The notes under the pieces: model-generated
Seen by the model: only the letters and a program-made list of their open reading frames with translations
Databases searched by the model: none
Told to the model about the DNA's origin: nothing
Position numbers and translations under genes: made by a program
Assembly: GCA_030610325.1 (NCBI GenBank)
Contig: JAUWRZ010000189.1
Span: 1-5,040 of the forward strand
Direction: 5' to 3'
DNA length: 5,040 nucleotides
From: Sulfurimonadaceae bacterium
GTDB taxonomy: Bacteria > Campylobacterota > Campylobacteria > Campylobacterales > Sulfurimonadaceae
Shown here: piece after piece, positions 1-5,040 of the stretch
Layout: every line of letters starts with the position of its first letter
How positions within the stretch are numbered: the first letter of the stretch is position 1

Positions 1-1147
1 AGAGAAACATACCACTGACATGCAGTATCTCTCCGAAAGAGTCGAACTCGTACTTCTCCCACTGCTCTTTGACAATGGATAGCAGGAGCGCATACTCATC
101 CTCTTCGAGTCCTTTGTAGTGCCATAGCCGTTGCCAGGCCGGTAAAGTATCATCAACGAGGTATTTGCAGCTATCAAGACTCTCTGTAAGTTGTTGTCTG
201 TCAATATAGCCTTTACTGAAATGGTCACTCCAGAGCCTCGGTGATAAGATGACATCATACAAGATGGAGTATTTCTCAGCGACTTTGAGCATTGGGTTGT
301 TCATGGCATCCTGTCCATACTCATTAGCATCCATGTAAGCCCGATCCATAGAGAGATAGCCTATCTGTCTCAGGTCAGCTGCCTGAATAGCCCCGCTTTT
401 TAGCTCAAAGGAGAAGATACAAAAGAGTTCTATGACCTCTTTCATTATCTCTTTGATGACGAGAAACTTGCTGGGGAAGTCCTTTAGAAAGAACTCAAGG
501 TCCAGCAGTGTCTGATAGAGATGTCTGAGATCACCATATCCGGCTTTATGGAAGAGGCCCAGTATGAGTTCTTTGCGTGTATTGATGATCCATCGTGCTG
601 AGTCTGTCGACATCTTTTTTATGAAGGAATCAAAAGCAGAGGAGATATCATTCTCTACTTGCAGGCTTTTGCCGACGAGTTTCTCGGTAAGCTCTGTATA
701 AAGCTCTCTGTCCAACTCATCACTGTTGGCGATGATGATAGACTTTAGCCCCTCCTGCTCGACAAAAGCGTGGATATAACCAAGAAGGCTTTTTGTCGCT
801 AACGTACTTCTCTCCATATCATCAAATACAAGGATATAGGTGCCGGCGCGATCATTGGCCAGTATATCAGTGATAGTGCTTCGGAGTCTTCTTCTGTCTG
901 AGCGATGGGTATCAAAGTCGATCTTTAGTTGATGATAGATCTGGTCATCGATCTCGTTTAGGGATGTCACACCGTATAAAGAAGCATAGAGGACCTTGAC
1001 TCGTCTGTCTGTGTACTCTTGGAAGAACTTTTTGACAAACCATGTCTTACCGCTTCCTTTTCCTCCGGTCAGCATCACGGCAAACCCGGTCGATTCAGGC
1101 AGAGAGAGATGAAATCTTAAGTACTCTTCTATATGACTGTTTGGCAC
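1..1147 (-). CDS. KAP-like P-loop ATPase, C-terminus beyond the window
   Basis: The minus-strand frame is open from 1147 to base 1 (382 codons) and continues past the edge. The first 220 residues form an AAA-type NTPase. Walker A is GGKGSGKT (28-35) and Walker B is YILVFDDMER (104-113), with acidic D109, D110 and E112. A sensor-1-like strand IIIANSDEL lies at 137-145 and a GDLRHL helix at 205-210. The DDxxR after Walker B and the (G/N)DLRxL helix resemble KAP and related P-loop NTPases. The remaining visible part is helical-looking and I do not recognise it. No membrane segment is evident. The GTG at 1147 is chosen because TAA lies two codons upstream, it is preceded by AAGG at nine bases, and the next in-frame start (M25) would cut into the Walker A strand. 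It follows the DUF1624 gene by 60 bases. Some KAP ATPases occur in mobile or defence settings; the function here is not inferable. Confidence 0.75.
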   Translation of the reverse strand, partial: MPNSHIEEYLRFHLSLPESTGFAVMLTGGKGSGKTWFVKKFFQEYTDRRVKVLYASLYGVTSLNEIDDQIYHQLKIDFDTHRSDRRRLRSTITDILANDRAGTYILVFDDMERSTLATKSLLGYIHAFVEQEGLKSIIIANSDELDRELYTELTEKLVGKSLQVENDISSAFDSFIKKMSTDSARWIINTRKELILGLFHKAGYGDLRHLYQTLLDLEFFLKDFPSKFLVIKEIMKEVIELFCIFSFELKSGAIQAADLRQIGYLSMDRAYMDANEYGQDAMNNPMLKVAEKYSILYDVILSPRLWSDHFSKGYIDRQQLTESLDSCKYLVDDTLPAWQRLWHYKGLEEDEYALLLSIVKEQWEKYEFDSFGEILHVSGMFL

Positions 1148-1156
1148 GATCTTTTA

Positions 1157-1160
1157 CCTT
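1157..1160 (-). promoter_or_regulatory. Shine-Dalgarno deciding the GTG start of the ATPase gene
   Basis: AAGG on the minus strand lies nine bases before GTG 1147-1145. The in-frame TAA at 1156-1154 excludes any earlier start, so this modest site supports the GTG start. Confidence 0.5.
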
Positions 1161-1182
1161 TTGGAGGTCGATTTGGAAATTT

Positions 1183-1210
1183 ATTATGACATATTTTAAC
1201 GGTATGTTCA
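1183..1210 (-). promoter_or_regulatory. weak candidate promoter for the ATPase gene
   Basis: On the minus strand, TGAACA (1210-1205) and CATAAT (1188-1183) are separated by 16 bases. They match the sigma-70 -35 and -10 consensus at 4 of 6 and 5 of 6 positions. The -35 overlaps the stop codon of the upstream membrane protein gene. In AT-rich DNA such a match can arise by chance. Read-through from upstream is equally possible, because no terminator hairpin is visible in 1148-1207. Confidence 0.3.
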
Positions 1211-1915
1211 CTTCGATGAGCTGATATAAGCCAGGGGTGCCAGGATGGCGAACAGAAGCGGTTGATGTATTAGATAGATAGCCAGGCTATGTCGTCCTAG
1301 CCACGTGATCTTCTCAATGACTTTCGTCTGCGGAAGTATGATCTTCTGCAGACAACCGTGATGCATGATGAAGATCCCTATCAGTACTACACCAAACCAT
1401 GGGATGAACGGGGCCAGGTCCTCCGTATGATGCGGGGGTAAGTGCAGAGGTATCTGAAGCAGCTCAAAGAGTGGGTACATGCTCAGTGTCTTAGTAGTAT
1501 AAAGGGTGATGATGAGAACACCCAAAGCCCCGGAAATATTTGGTATGCGGGTAAAGAGTGGACCGATGAGTGATGCGACAAATATCATATGTAGTACACC
1601 GAAATAGATCCAGCTGTGTGGAAAGATGAGGTAGGTGACGATAGAGATAGCGGTAGATGCCATGGCCAGAAGAGCAAGACGTCTTATATGCTTCTGTTTG
1701 TCGTACCTGTTCGCATAGACAAGATAGAGACTCATCCCCACCGCTGACATGAACAGTACTACGATAATAGTACGAAGATAGATCCAAAACGGCACCTGAG
1801 TCGTATCTGTCTCAATAAAACCAAAGTGATGAAGGTCATAGGTAAAGTGAAAGAGCACCATCAAGACCACACCCAGAGCGCGGTAGAGATCTAGTGCCAG
1901 TAGTCTGTTTTGCAT
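1208..1915 (-). CDS. DUF1624 / heparan-alpha-glucosaminide N-acetyltransferase-like membrane protein
   Basis: This 235-residue polytopic membrane protein has about seven hydrophobic segments and matches the bacterial DUF1624 (PF07786/COG3503) pattern. Near the N-terminus are R4, D9 and R12, then H23 and D27 in LFHFTYDLHHFGF; the usual RG after the aspartate is RA here. Later come YFGVLHMI (104-111), DLAPFIPWFGVVLIG (166-180) and WLGRHSLAIYLIHQPLL (205-221), all typical of the family. The eukaryotic relative HGSNAT carries acetyl groups across the lysosomal membrane to glucosamine; bacterial members are largely uncharacterised and probably acylate a sugar or envelope glycan in the inner membrane. 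Length is normal for the short bacterial form. The ATG directly follows the hipT stop (TAG-ATG), and AAGG nine bases upstream lies in hipT, so it is very likely cotranscribed and perhaps translationally coupled. Family assignment is firm; substrate and any link to the toxin locus are unknown. Confidence 0.88.
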   Translation of the reverse strand: MQNRLLALDLYRALGVVLMVLFHFTYDLHHFGFIETDTTQVPFWIYLRTIIVVLFMSAVGMSLYLVYANRYDKQKHIRRLALLAMASTAISIVTYLIFPHSWIYFGVLHMIFVASLIGPLFTRIPNISGALGVLIITLYTTKTLSMYPLFELLQIPLHLPPHHTEDLAPFIPWFGVVLIGIFIMHHGCLQKIILPQTKVIEKITWLGRHSLAIYLIHQPLLFAILAPLAYISSSK

Positions 1916-2977
1916 CTAGTCTTGCCTTGATAATAGGAGTCGTTTACTGATGAGTGGCTCCAGCAGTGTGCTTGAGTATAGCTGTTTTGGGCTGACTAGG
2001 ACTCTTTTATAAAGCCGTTCTTCATACATCGCCTTATAAGCACGTTTGGACTTTACAGAGAGATAGGATAGGTCGATAAGTCGCATCACATCGTCCGTAT
2101 TGTCTATGAGGTCTGCAAATATCTTTTTTATACGTTTATCGGGTATGCTAAGTCTCGTGGCAAACTCTTCAAAGTCCTGCAGTGTCTCATAGCCGAGTGC
2201 TTTATAAGAGATCGTTTCGTAGTCGTCGGTAAAGAGGTCCATAGCCATATCGTGATCATCGACATGATAGCGAGTAAAGAGCACATCATAAGAGGGGGCA
2301 AGGACTCTGTCAGAACGACCTTGAGGGAAATAGAAAGAGAAGTTCTTTAAATGCGCATCACCGTTGCCGATGAGGTAGTTGAGTAGGACCCGTCTAAAGA
2401 GCTCTTCGAGAGCAGGGCGGTAAGCCGGGACATATTGCTTTATAGCTTGGGCACACTGCTCATAACTACTTGCGTATTTATAGTTCTTGTCATGGCTCTC
2501 TGGAGTGTACTGCAAGGCAGAGGCAAGGTCCTCCTGATCAAGTCTGTTTTGGAAGTCACTGGTTTGATCAAAACGTCGTGTGATGTAGGCAAGTTCGCCA
2601 TTACTAAACTCTATCAGTGCGGATAAAGCAGTGTCTATCTTAAATACCTGCCTGGATATCTGCATACTGATGTGTTCATTGGCTACGATGTCATCAATAT
2701 TTTTTAAAGTACTTCCTGAAGGTAGTGGTTTTAAGATGTACTGACCGTTTTTGGTGGCCGGTTCGAGTTCTCCTGTTGTCTCAGAAAAACGCAGTGATAT
2801 CTTGTCTTGTACCCCAGATATGGACATGGAGGTGTGTAGCTCCTGTCGTTTGGCATAGAACTCTTTTTTATCAAAGCTAAGAGACTTGATTTTCCGACTA
2901 TTAAACAGCTCTTTTGAACAGCTTGGGCAGTATTGCAGAGACTGTTGGATCGGCTTTAGACATCCATAGCAGTTCAT
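1916..2977 (-). CDS. hipT: HipT-type HipA-fold Ser/Thr kinase (toxin) with zinc-ribbon-like N-terminus
   Basis: At 353 residues this kinase is shorter than full HipA (about 440) because subdomain 1 is encoded separately upstream. It opens with CxxC (C3, C6) and CPSC (C17, C20), a likely zinc ribbon absent from E. coli HipA. SMSISGVQDK (50-59) is the Gly-rich loop, with S52 and S54 matching the SxS autophosphorylation motif of HipBST kinases. ILKP (K83) fits the ATP lysine, ANEH (99-102) the helix glutamate and ITRRFD (132-137) a conserved strand. The catalytic loop NGDAHLKN (205-212) supplies D207 and N212, and APSYDVL (227-233) supplies metal-binding D231. All key residues are present, so an active kinase is expected. 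In E. coli HipBST, HipT phosphorylates tryptophanyl-tRNA synthetase; the target here is unknown. Its ATG overlaps the hipS stop as ATGA. Without biochemical data, HipA-like antitoxin/toxin roles are assigned by analogy. Confidence 0.9.
   Translation of the reverse strand: MNCYGCLKPIQQSLQYCPSCSKELFNSRKIKSLSFDKKEFYAKRQELHTSMSISGVQDKISLRFSETTGELEPATKNGQYILKPLPSGSTLKNIDDIVANEHISMQISRQVFKIDTALSALIEFSNGELAYITRRFDQTSDFQNRLDQEDLASALQYTPESHDKNYKYASSYEQCAQAIKQYVPAYRPALEELFRRVLLNYLIGNGDAHLKNFSFYFPQGRSDRVLAPSYDVLFTRYHVDDHDMAMDLFTDDYETISYKALGYETLQDFEEFATRLSIPDKRIKKIFADLIDNTDDVMRLIDLSYLSVKSKRAYKAMYEERLYKRVLVSPKQLYSSTLLEPLISKRLLLSRQD
1925..1928 (-). promoter_or_regulatory. ribosome binding site for the DUF1624 gene inside hipT
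   Basis: AAGG on the minus strand lies nine bases before the ATG at 1915, within the last codons of hipT. Together with the adjoining TAG-ATG it suggests termination-reinitiation or coupled initiation. Confidence 0.45.
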
Positions 2978-3300
2978 ACGTTCTTCTCTCTCACGGTGAT
3001 CGAGCCGATGGCGTCTTCACCGGCCGTCTTTAGTAGTCGGGTAAAGTGGTCATCCTCATCAATCCGAAGGGTTCGACACTGCATCTCTTTTACATCTCCT
3101 TCTGCCAGCATATTGAAAAAAAATGCAAACAATATTGTGGAGGTAAAGGGTCTTTCAGATAGAGGAAACGCTACAGATATGGGACGTGCATCATATGCTT
3201 CCAAATACTCAGGAAGATAGTGGAAACTGTAGATGCCGTCGTCACCTTTGCTGATCTCCCCTATTAGTACTTTGTCCCTGTAAATATCTCCTGCTTGCAT
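2974..3300 (-). CDS. hipS: HipS-type protein: stand-alone HipA N-terminal subdomain 1 (likely antitoxin)
   Basis: This 108-residue protein matches the HipA N-terminal subdomain 1 (Couple_hipA type) along its whole length. Landmarks are YSFHYLPEYL (24-33), PISVAFPL (40-47), LFAFFFNMLAEG (57-68), the short DEDDHFTRLL segment (81-90) and DAIGSITV (96-103). In full HipA this part is fused to the kinase; here it is a separate gene ending in an ATGA overlap with the kinase gene. In the E. coli O127 HipBST system the equivalent HipS binds and neutralises HipT, so an antitoxin role is inferred. Start ATG 3300 lies four bases after the hipB stop, with GAGAGG seven bases upstream inside the hipB end. 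A run of eight A (plus strand 3116-3123) encodes the conserved FFF and is a possible slippage site. Split HipA pairs with this FFFNML sequence are also familiar from Bacteroidota. Confidence 0.88.
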   Translation of the reverse strand: MQAGDIYRDKVLIGEISKGDDGIYSFHYLPEYLEAYDARPISVAFPLSERPFTSTILFAFFFNMLAEGDVKEMQCRTLRIDEDDHFTRLLKTAGEDAIGSITVREKNV

Positions 3301-3304
3301 CTAT

Positions 3305-3514
3305 CTACCTCTCTTTGACTTTGACATCCAGCTCAAGTCCCAGGTAGTCTAATACCTTAGTGAGTGTCTTGATGGTCTGATTTCCCTTGCCCTGTTCTAG
3401 GTTGGAAAGTGTAGCGATACTAATATCTGCATAGTCCAGCACTGTCTCCTGACTGATCTTCAGCTCCCTACGACGCTGCGCTATCTTTTGACCAAGATAC
3501 TCTTGAGTAGTCAT
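3305..3514 (-). CDS. hipB: HipB-like XRE-family transcriptional repressor
   Basis: This 69-residue protein is almost entirely one XRE/Cro-type helix-turn-helix. It begins LGQKIAQRRRELKISQETV (7-25) and continues with the turn and recognition helix DYADISIATLSNLEQGKGN (27-45). The tail LTKVLDYLGLELDVKVK (51-67) ends in the beta-strand-forming LGLELDV typical of HipB dimers. HipB family proteins bind operator palindromes and repress their own hip operon, usually together with the HipA/HipT complex; here the likely operators lie just upstream (3540-3561 and 3601-3622). GGAGG lies six bases before ATG 3514, a strong ribosome site that fixes the start. It is the first gene of the hipB-hipS-hipT run, with four bases to hipS. 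The assignment rests on the HTH plus the adjacent HipS and HipT; the HTH alone would be only a generic XRE regulator. Confidence 0.88.
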   Translation of the reverse strand: MTTQEYLGQKIAQRRRELKISQETVLDYADISIATLSNLEQGKGNQTIKTLTKVLDYLGLELDVKVKER

Positions 3515-3520
3515 CAGTAG

Positions 3521-3525
3521 CCTCC
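3521..3525 (-). promoter_or_regulatory. strong Shine-Dalgarno of hipB
   Basis: GGAGG on the minus strand, six bases before ATG 3514, is the strongest ribosome site in the hip operon. This would favour repressor synthesis over the downstream kinase, whose upstream sequence (GAGAGAGAAG) is weaker. Confidence 0.7.
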
Positions 3526-3539
3526 ATAGTAATATGTTT

Positions 3540-3561
3540 TATTTATAATATATTATAAATA
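3540..3561. promoter_or_regulatory. perfect 22-bp palindrome, likely HipB operator O1
   Basis: The half-site TATTTATAATA is followed directly by its exact reverse complement, so all 11 base pairs are symmetric. It sits 25 bases before the hipB ATG and starts at the predicted transcription start of the promoter at 3568-3596. Small XRE repressors bind such palindromes as dimers, so repression by blocking promoter clearance is inferred. An AT-only palindrome could also be a chance feature of AT-rich DNA, but a near-copy at 3601 argues against that. Confidence 0.7.
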
Positions 3562-3567
3562 TGTGCT

Positions 3568-3596
3568 ATTTTAGCATCTTTTAGTCTATACCTCAA
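3568..3596 (-). promoter_or_regulatory. candidate sigma-70 promoter of the hip operon
   Basis: On the minus strand, TTGAGG (3596-3591) and TAAAAT (3573-3568) are separated by exactly 17 bases. They match the consensus at 4 of 6 and 5 of 6 positions. Predicted initiation is near 3561, giving a leader of roughly 47 bases before hipB. The promoter lies exactly between the two palindromic sites. A TATAAT lies inside O1 but has no -35 at suitable spacing. Confidence 0.55.
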
Positions 3597-3600
3597 GGAG

Positions 3601-3622
3601 TATTTATAATAAACTATAAGTT
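3601..3622. promoter_or_regulatory. degenerate second operator O2, upstream of the hip promoter
   Basis: This 22-base segment agrees with O1 (3540-3561) at 18 of 22 positions. The first 11 bases are identical and the differences are at site positions 12, 14, 20 and 22. It begins 61 bp from the start of O1, close to six helical turns, and immediately flanks the -35 element. The second half (ACTATAAGTT) is a weakened form of the palindrome arm. A lower-affinity HipB site is inferred. Confidence 0.55.
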
Positions 3623-3770
3623 GTACTGCTATGTATGCAGTTTTATATAAGAGAGAATATCTATTGTTTACCTACTTTTATTCAAATCTCATATCAAATA
3701 GAGCTTTCTTTTTTATGATGCTATTGGGGTGGGACTATGGTGTTAGATGACTTGCCTTGTCCCCATTTCT
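3623..3770. other. AT-rich intergenic remainder with no clear feature
   Basis: This stretch lies between the upstream hip operator and the acetyltransferase stop codon. It contains a short dyad (ACTGC/GCAGT, 3625-3641, seven-base loop) and a 5-bp GGGAC/GTCCC dyad with a long loop. Neither is followed by a T-run on the minus strand, so no intrinsic terminator for the upstream operon is seen. No convincing gene is present on either strand. Confidence 0.5.
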
Positions 3771-4355
3771 TCAATGAGGCATCTCTACAAGATCTCCTTT
3801 ACCTTTTTTAGTTGTGTCATAGACCATCTCATAATAGTGGTTGCCATCGTATGTGAACTCCTGTATGGTCTCCAGTCCCAATTTTCTTTTATGGGCGGCA
3901 TAAGACCTTGGGTTTGACTTGTTTACAAAAGTGACCAGAATAGGATACTTTTTAGCCATGTTCTCTCTTGCGAGATCAAAGAGTTGCTCCAGTACGCCAC
4001 TGCCCCTAAGACGCTTATCGACACAGACCGGTCCATACTGATATGAGTTCTCTACACTTAGTCTCTGACCCAGATACTCCAGATGGTGTAGCTCTTTTAT
4101 CATCTGTTCAAACATAGGCCATCGTGACCAGTAGTGCCATGAAGCGGACATGACATAGGCGATGACTTCATCCTCATCGACTGCTATAAAGAGGCCTTGC
4201 TCTTTTTCGATCAGTTCACTCAACTGCTCTTTATCAAAAGCTGTAGTCACAAAACCATCTGGCTTGTCCTCCTCTTTGATAGAGTCTATCTGATATCTAC
4301 GGTGCAGTCTTAAGACCTTCTCTATATCCTGGAGTCTCGCTATCTTAAGTCGCAT
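3771..4355 (-). CDS. GNAT-family N-acetyltransferase
   Basis: This 194-residue single-domain protein of the GNAT fold would transfer an acetyl group from acetyl-CoA to an amine. It opens with the beta-1 strand MRLKIARLQDIEKVLRLHRRY. The strand GLFIAVDEDEVIAYVM (54-69) is typical beta-2/beta-3, and motif A is YGPVCVDKRLRGSGVLEQLF (107-126). Within motif A, RLRGSG fits the R/QxxGxG/A acetyl-CoA pyrophosphate loop. NPRSYAAHKRKLGLE (148-162) is the motif B helix and beta strand of GNATs that place an N-x-x-S/A-x-x-x-(H/Y) near the thiol. The lysine-rich C-terminal tail is probably disordered. The start overlaps the preceding gene by 11 bases, with AAGGAG six bases upstream of the ATG, so coupled translation is likely. 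The substrate cannot be told from the sequence. Confidence 0.85.
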   Translation of the reverse strand: MRLKIARLQDIEKVLRLHRRYQIDSIKEEDKPDGFVTTAFDKEQLSELIEKEQGLFIAVDEDEVIAYVMSASWHYWSRWPMFEQMIKELHHLEYLGQRLSVENSYQYGPVCVDKRLRGSGVLEQLFDLARENMAKKYPILVTFVNKSNPRSYAAHKRKLGLETIQEFTYDGNHYYEMVYDTTKKGKGDLVEMPH

Positions 4356-4968
4356 CTTCTTCTCCTTTGTCTTGTCGATAGAGTGCTTTCATCATCACTA
4401 TGGTCGCTTTGTCTTTCTCATTTCCACGCTCGTTCAGGTGATCGATTATCATCTCAAATCGCGCCTGGTCAAGGTGCTGACCAAACTTGAACTTCGCCCG
4501 TTTCTCACGGATCGAGATCTTGACGACCGCTGTAAGGGCTAAGACCTTATCGTAGGCCTCCTCTTCAAGGGGCCTGTGATTCCCCTCAGGCTGTAGCTTT
4601 TCCATAAGCAGTGTCAGGACTTTTATCTTCTCAGCTTTCTCTTCTACTATCTCGGCGACACCATCGATGATGACTGATCTGAAAAACTGTGTCGCAGGGC
4701 AGGCCAGTCCCTCTGTGGAGCTGAAATATGACTGTATCATCGAATGCTCCTCGACGATGCTGAGGGAGACATTGGGATCGGACCTGATCACGCTCATCTT
4801 TCGCCCACCATGACTCCCGTGAAAATAGACAGCACCATCTCCATAGACAAAGTTGACAGGGACGCTATAGGGCATACCATCACGACTAAGTGCCAATGTC
4901 CCGTATTCGACCGTATGCAATAACTCTTCTATGATGTCCTCATCGATTATCTCAAATATCTTCTTCAT
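4345..4968 (-). CDS. pyridoxamine 5'-phosphate oxidase-fold flavin-binding protein (NimA/COG3467-like)
   Basis: This 207-residue protein has a split-barrel FMN-binding fold. YGTLALSRDGMPYSVPVNFVYGDGAVYFHGSHGGRKMSVI (22-61) is the hallmark of the COG3467 flavin-nucleotide-binding group that includes NimA nitroimidazole resistance proteins. H50 lies in the YFHG-x-x-GRK segment, and PNVSLSIVEE (65-74) is the following strand. The insertion FFRSVIIDGVAEIVEE (95-110) and the helix IKVLTLLMEKLQPEG (115-129) complete the usual layout; VVKISIREKRAKFKFGQ (148-164) is the final barrel strand. Family members bind FMN or related flavins in the cytoplasm and most have unknown substrates. The ATG at 4968 has AAGGAAG upstream, and a promoter candidate lies at 4997-5025. 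The gene ends 11 bases inside the GNAT gene. NimA-type drug reduction is possible but not shown. Confidence 0.88.
   Translation of the reverse strand: MKKIFEIIDEDIIEELLHTVEYGTLALSRDGMPYSVPVNFVYGDGAVYFHGSHGGRKMSVIRSDPNVSLSIVEEHSMIQSYFSSTEGLACPATQFFRSVIIDGVAEIVEEKAEKIKVLTLLMEKLQPEGNHRPLEEEAYDKVLALTAVVKISIREKRAKFKFGQHLDQARFEMIIDHLNERGNEKDKATIVMMKALYRQDKGEEDAT
4362..4367 (-). promoter_or_regulatory. Shine-Dalgarno of the GNAT gene within the upstream coding region
   Basis: AAGGAG on the minus strand lies six bases before ATG 4355, inside the last codons of the flavoprotein gene. It supports this start and coupled translation of the overlapping pair. Confidence 0.7.
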
Positions 4969-4996
4969 GCTCTTCCTTAAGCTAACTATTTGTGTT

Positions 4997-5025
4997 ACTA
5001 TATCAGCGATCTGTATCTGTCACAA
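4997..5025 (-). promoter_or_regulatory. candidate sigma-70 promoter of the flavoprotein-GNAT operon
   Basis: On the minus strand, TTGTGA (5025-5020) and TATAGT (5002-4997) are separated by 17 bases. They match the consensus at 4 of 6 and 5 of 6 positions. Initiation would fall near 4990, leaving a short leader that contains the AAGGAAG ribosome site (4978-4972). No other gene is visible in 4969-5040. Confidence 0.5.
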
Positions 5026-5040
5026 GAGCCAGATGATAAA

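Noticed and set aside
1042..1224. Plus-strand open frame opposite the ATPase gene start
   Set aside because: It is antisense to the Walker A coding region, has no family resemblance and is explained by the real minus-strand gene.
2435..2626. Plus-strand frame inside hipT with a hydrophobic start, considered as a small membrane toxin
   Set aside because: It lies wholly antisense to the conserved kinase coding sequence and lacks a ribosome site; the kinase motifs fully explain the base sequence.
1916..3300. Interpretation of hipS and hipT as a single hipA broken by a frameshift
   Set aside because: The kinase has its own ATG and an added Cys-rich leader, the junction is a clean ATGA, and split HipS/HipT loci are an established arrangement.
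3625..3641. ACTGC/GCAGT dyad with seven-base loop, considered as third operator or plus-strand terminator
   Set aside because: It shares no sequence with the two TATTTATAAT sites, and no plus-strand gene ends before it.
3631..3750. Small plus-strand open frame of 39 codons in the intergenic region
   Set aside because: It has no ribosome site before its ATG, AT-rich DNA yields such frames by chance, and its translation resembles no known small protein or signal peptide.
3731..3763. GGGAC/GTCCC dyad after the GNAT gene, considered as terminator
   Set aside because: The stem is only 5 bp with a 23-base loop, and no T-run follows on the minus strand.

Overview
All recognisable genes in this window lie on the minus strand. 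The organism is probably a moderately AT-leaning Gram-negative bacterium. Frequent AGA and ATA codons, Shine-Dalgarno-led genes and compact overlapping spacing suggest a free-living member of the Campylobacterota (Sulfurovum/Sulfurimonas-like). That placement is an impression from style, not a phylogenetic result; the HipS/HipT pair itself also recalls versions common in Bacteroidota.

Read in the direction of transcription (high to low coordinates), there are three blocks. Block 1 (4968 to 3771) is a two-gene operon. It holds a flavin-binding pyridoxamine-5'-phosphate-oxidase-fold protein of the NimA/COG3467 type and a GNAT N-acetyltransferase whose start overlaps it by 11 bases. A plausible sigma-70 promoter lies upstream at 4997-5025. 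Block 2 is an AT-rich intergenic control region (3515-3770). It contains a perfect 22-bp palindrome, a degenerate second copy 61 bp away, and a candidate promoter between them. Block 3 (3514 to 1208) starts with a three-gene HipBST-type toxin-antitoxin operon: HipB-like repressor, HipS-like protein (the detached N-terminal subdomain of HipA) and HipT-like Ser/Thr kinase. A membrane acyltransferase of the DUF1624/HGSNAT-like family follows with no gap after the hipT stop codon.

After a 60-base gap comes a KAP-like P-loop ATPase that starts with GTG and runs off the low-coordinate end of the window (382 codons seen). It may belong to the same transcript or have its own weak promoter.

The most interesting content is the HipBST-type locus. 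Its kinase carries a four-cysteine zinc-ribbon-like N-terminus and an intact SxS phosphorylation motif beside the Gly-rich loop. The repressor's likely operators flank the promoter, and the kinase gene abuts a membrane acyltransferase gene. By analogy with HipBST of enteropathogenic E. coli, HipT would be the toxin kinase, HipS its direct antitoxin and HipB the DNA-binding partner. The role of the acyltransferase and the KAP-like ATPase next to it is unknown.
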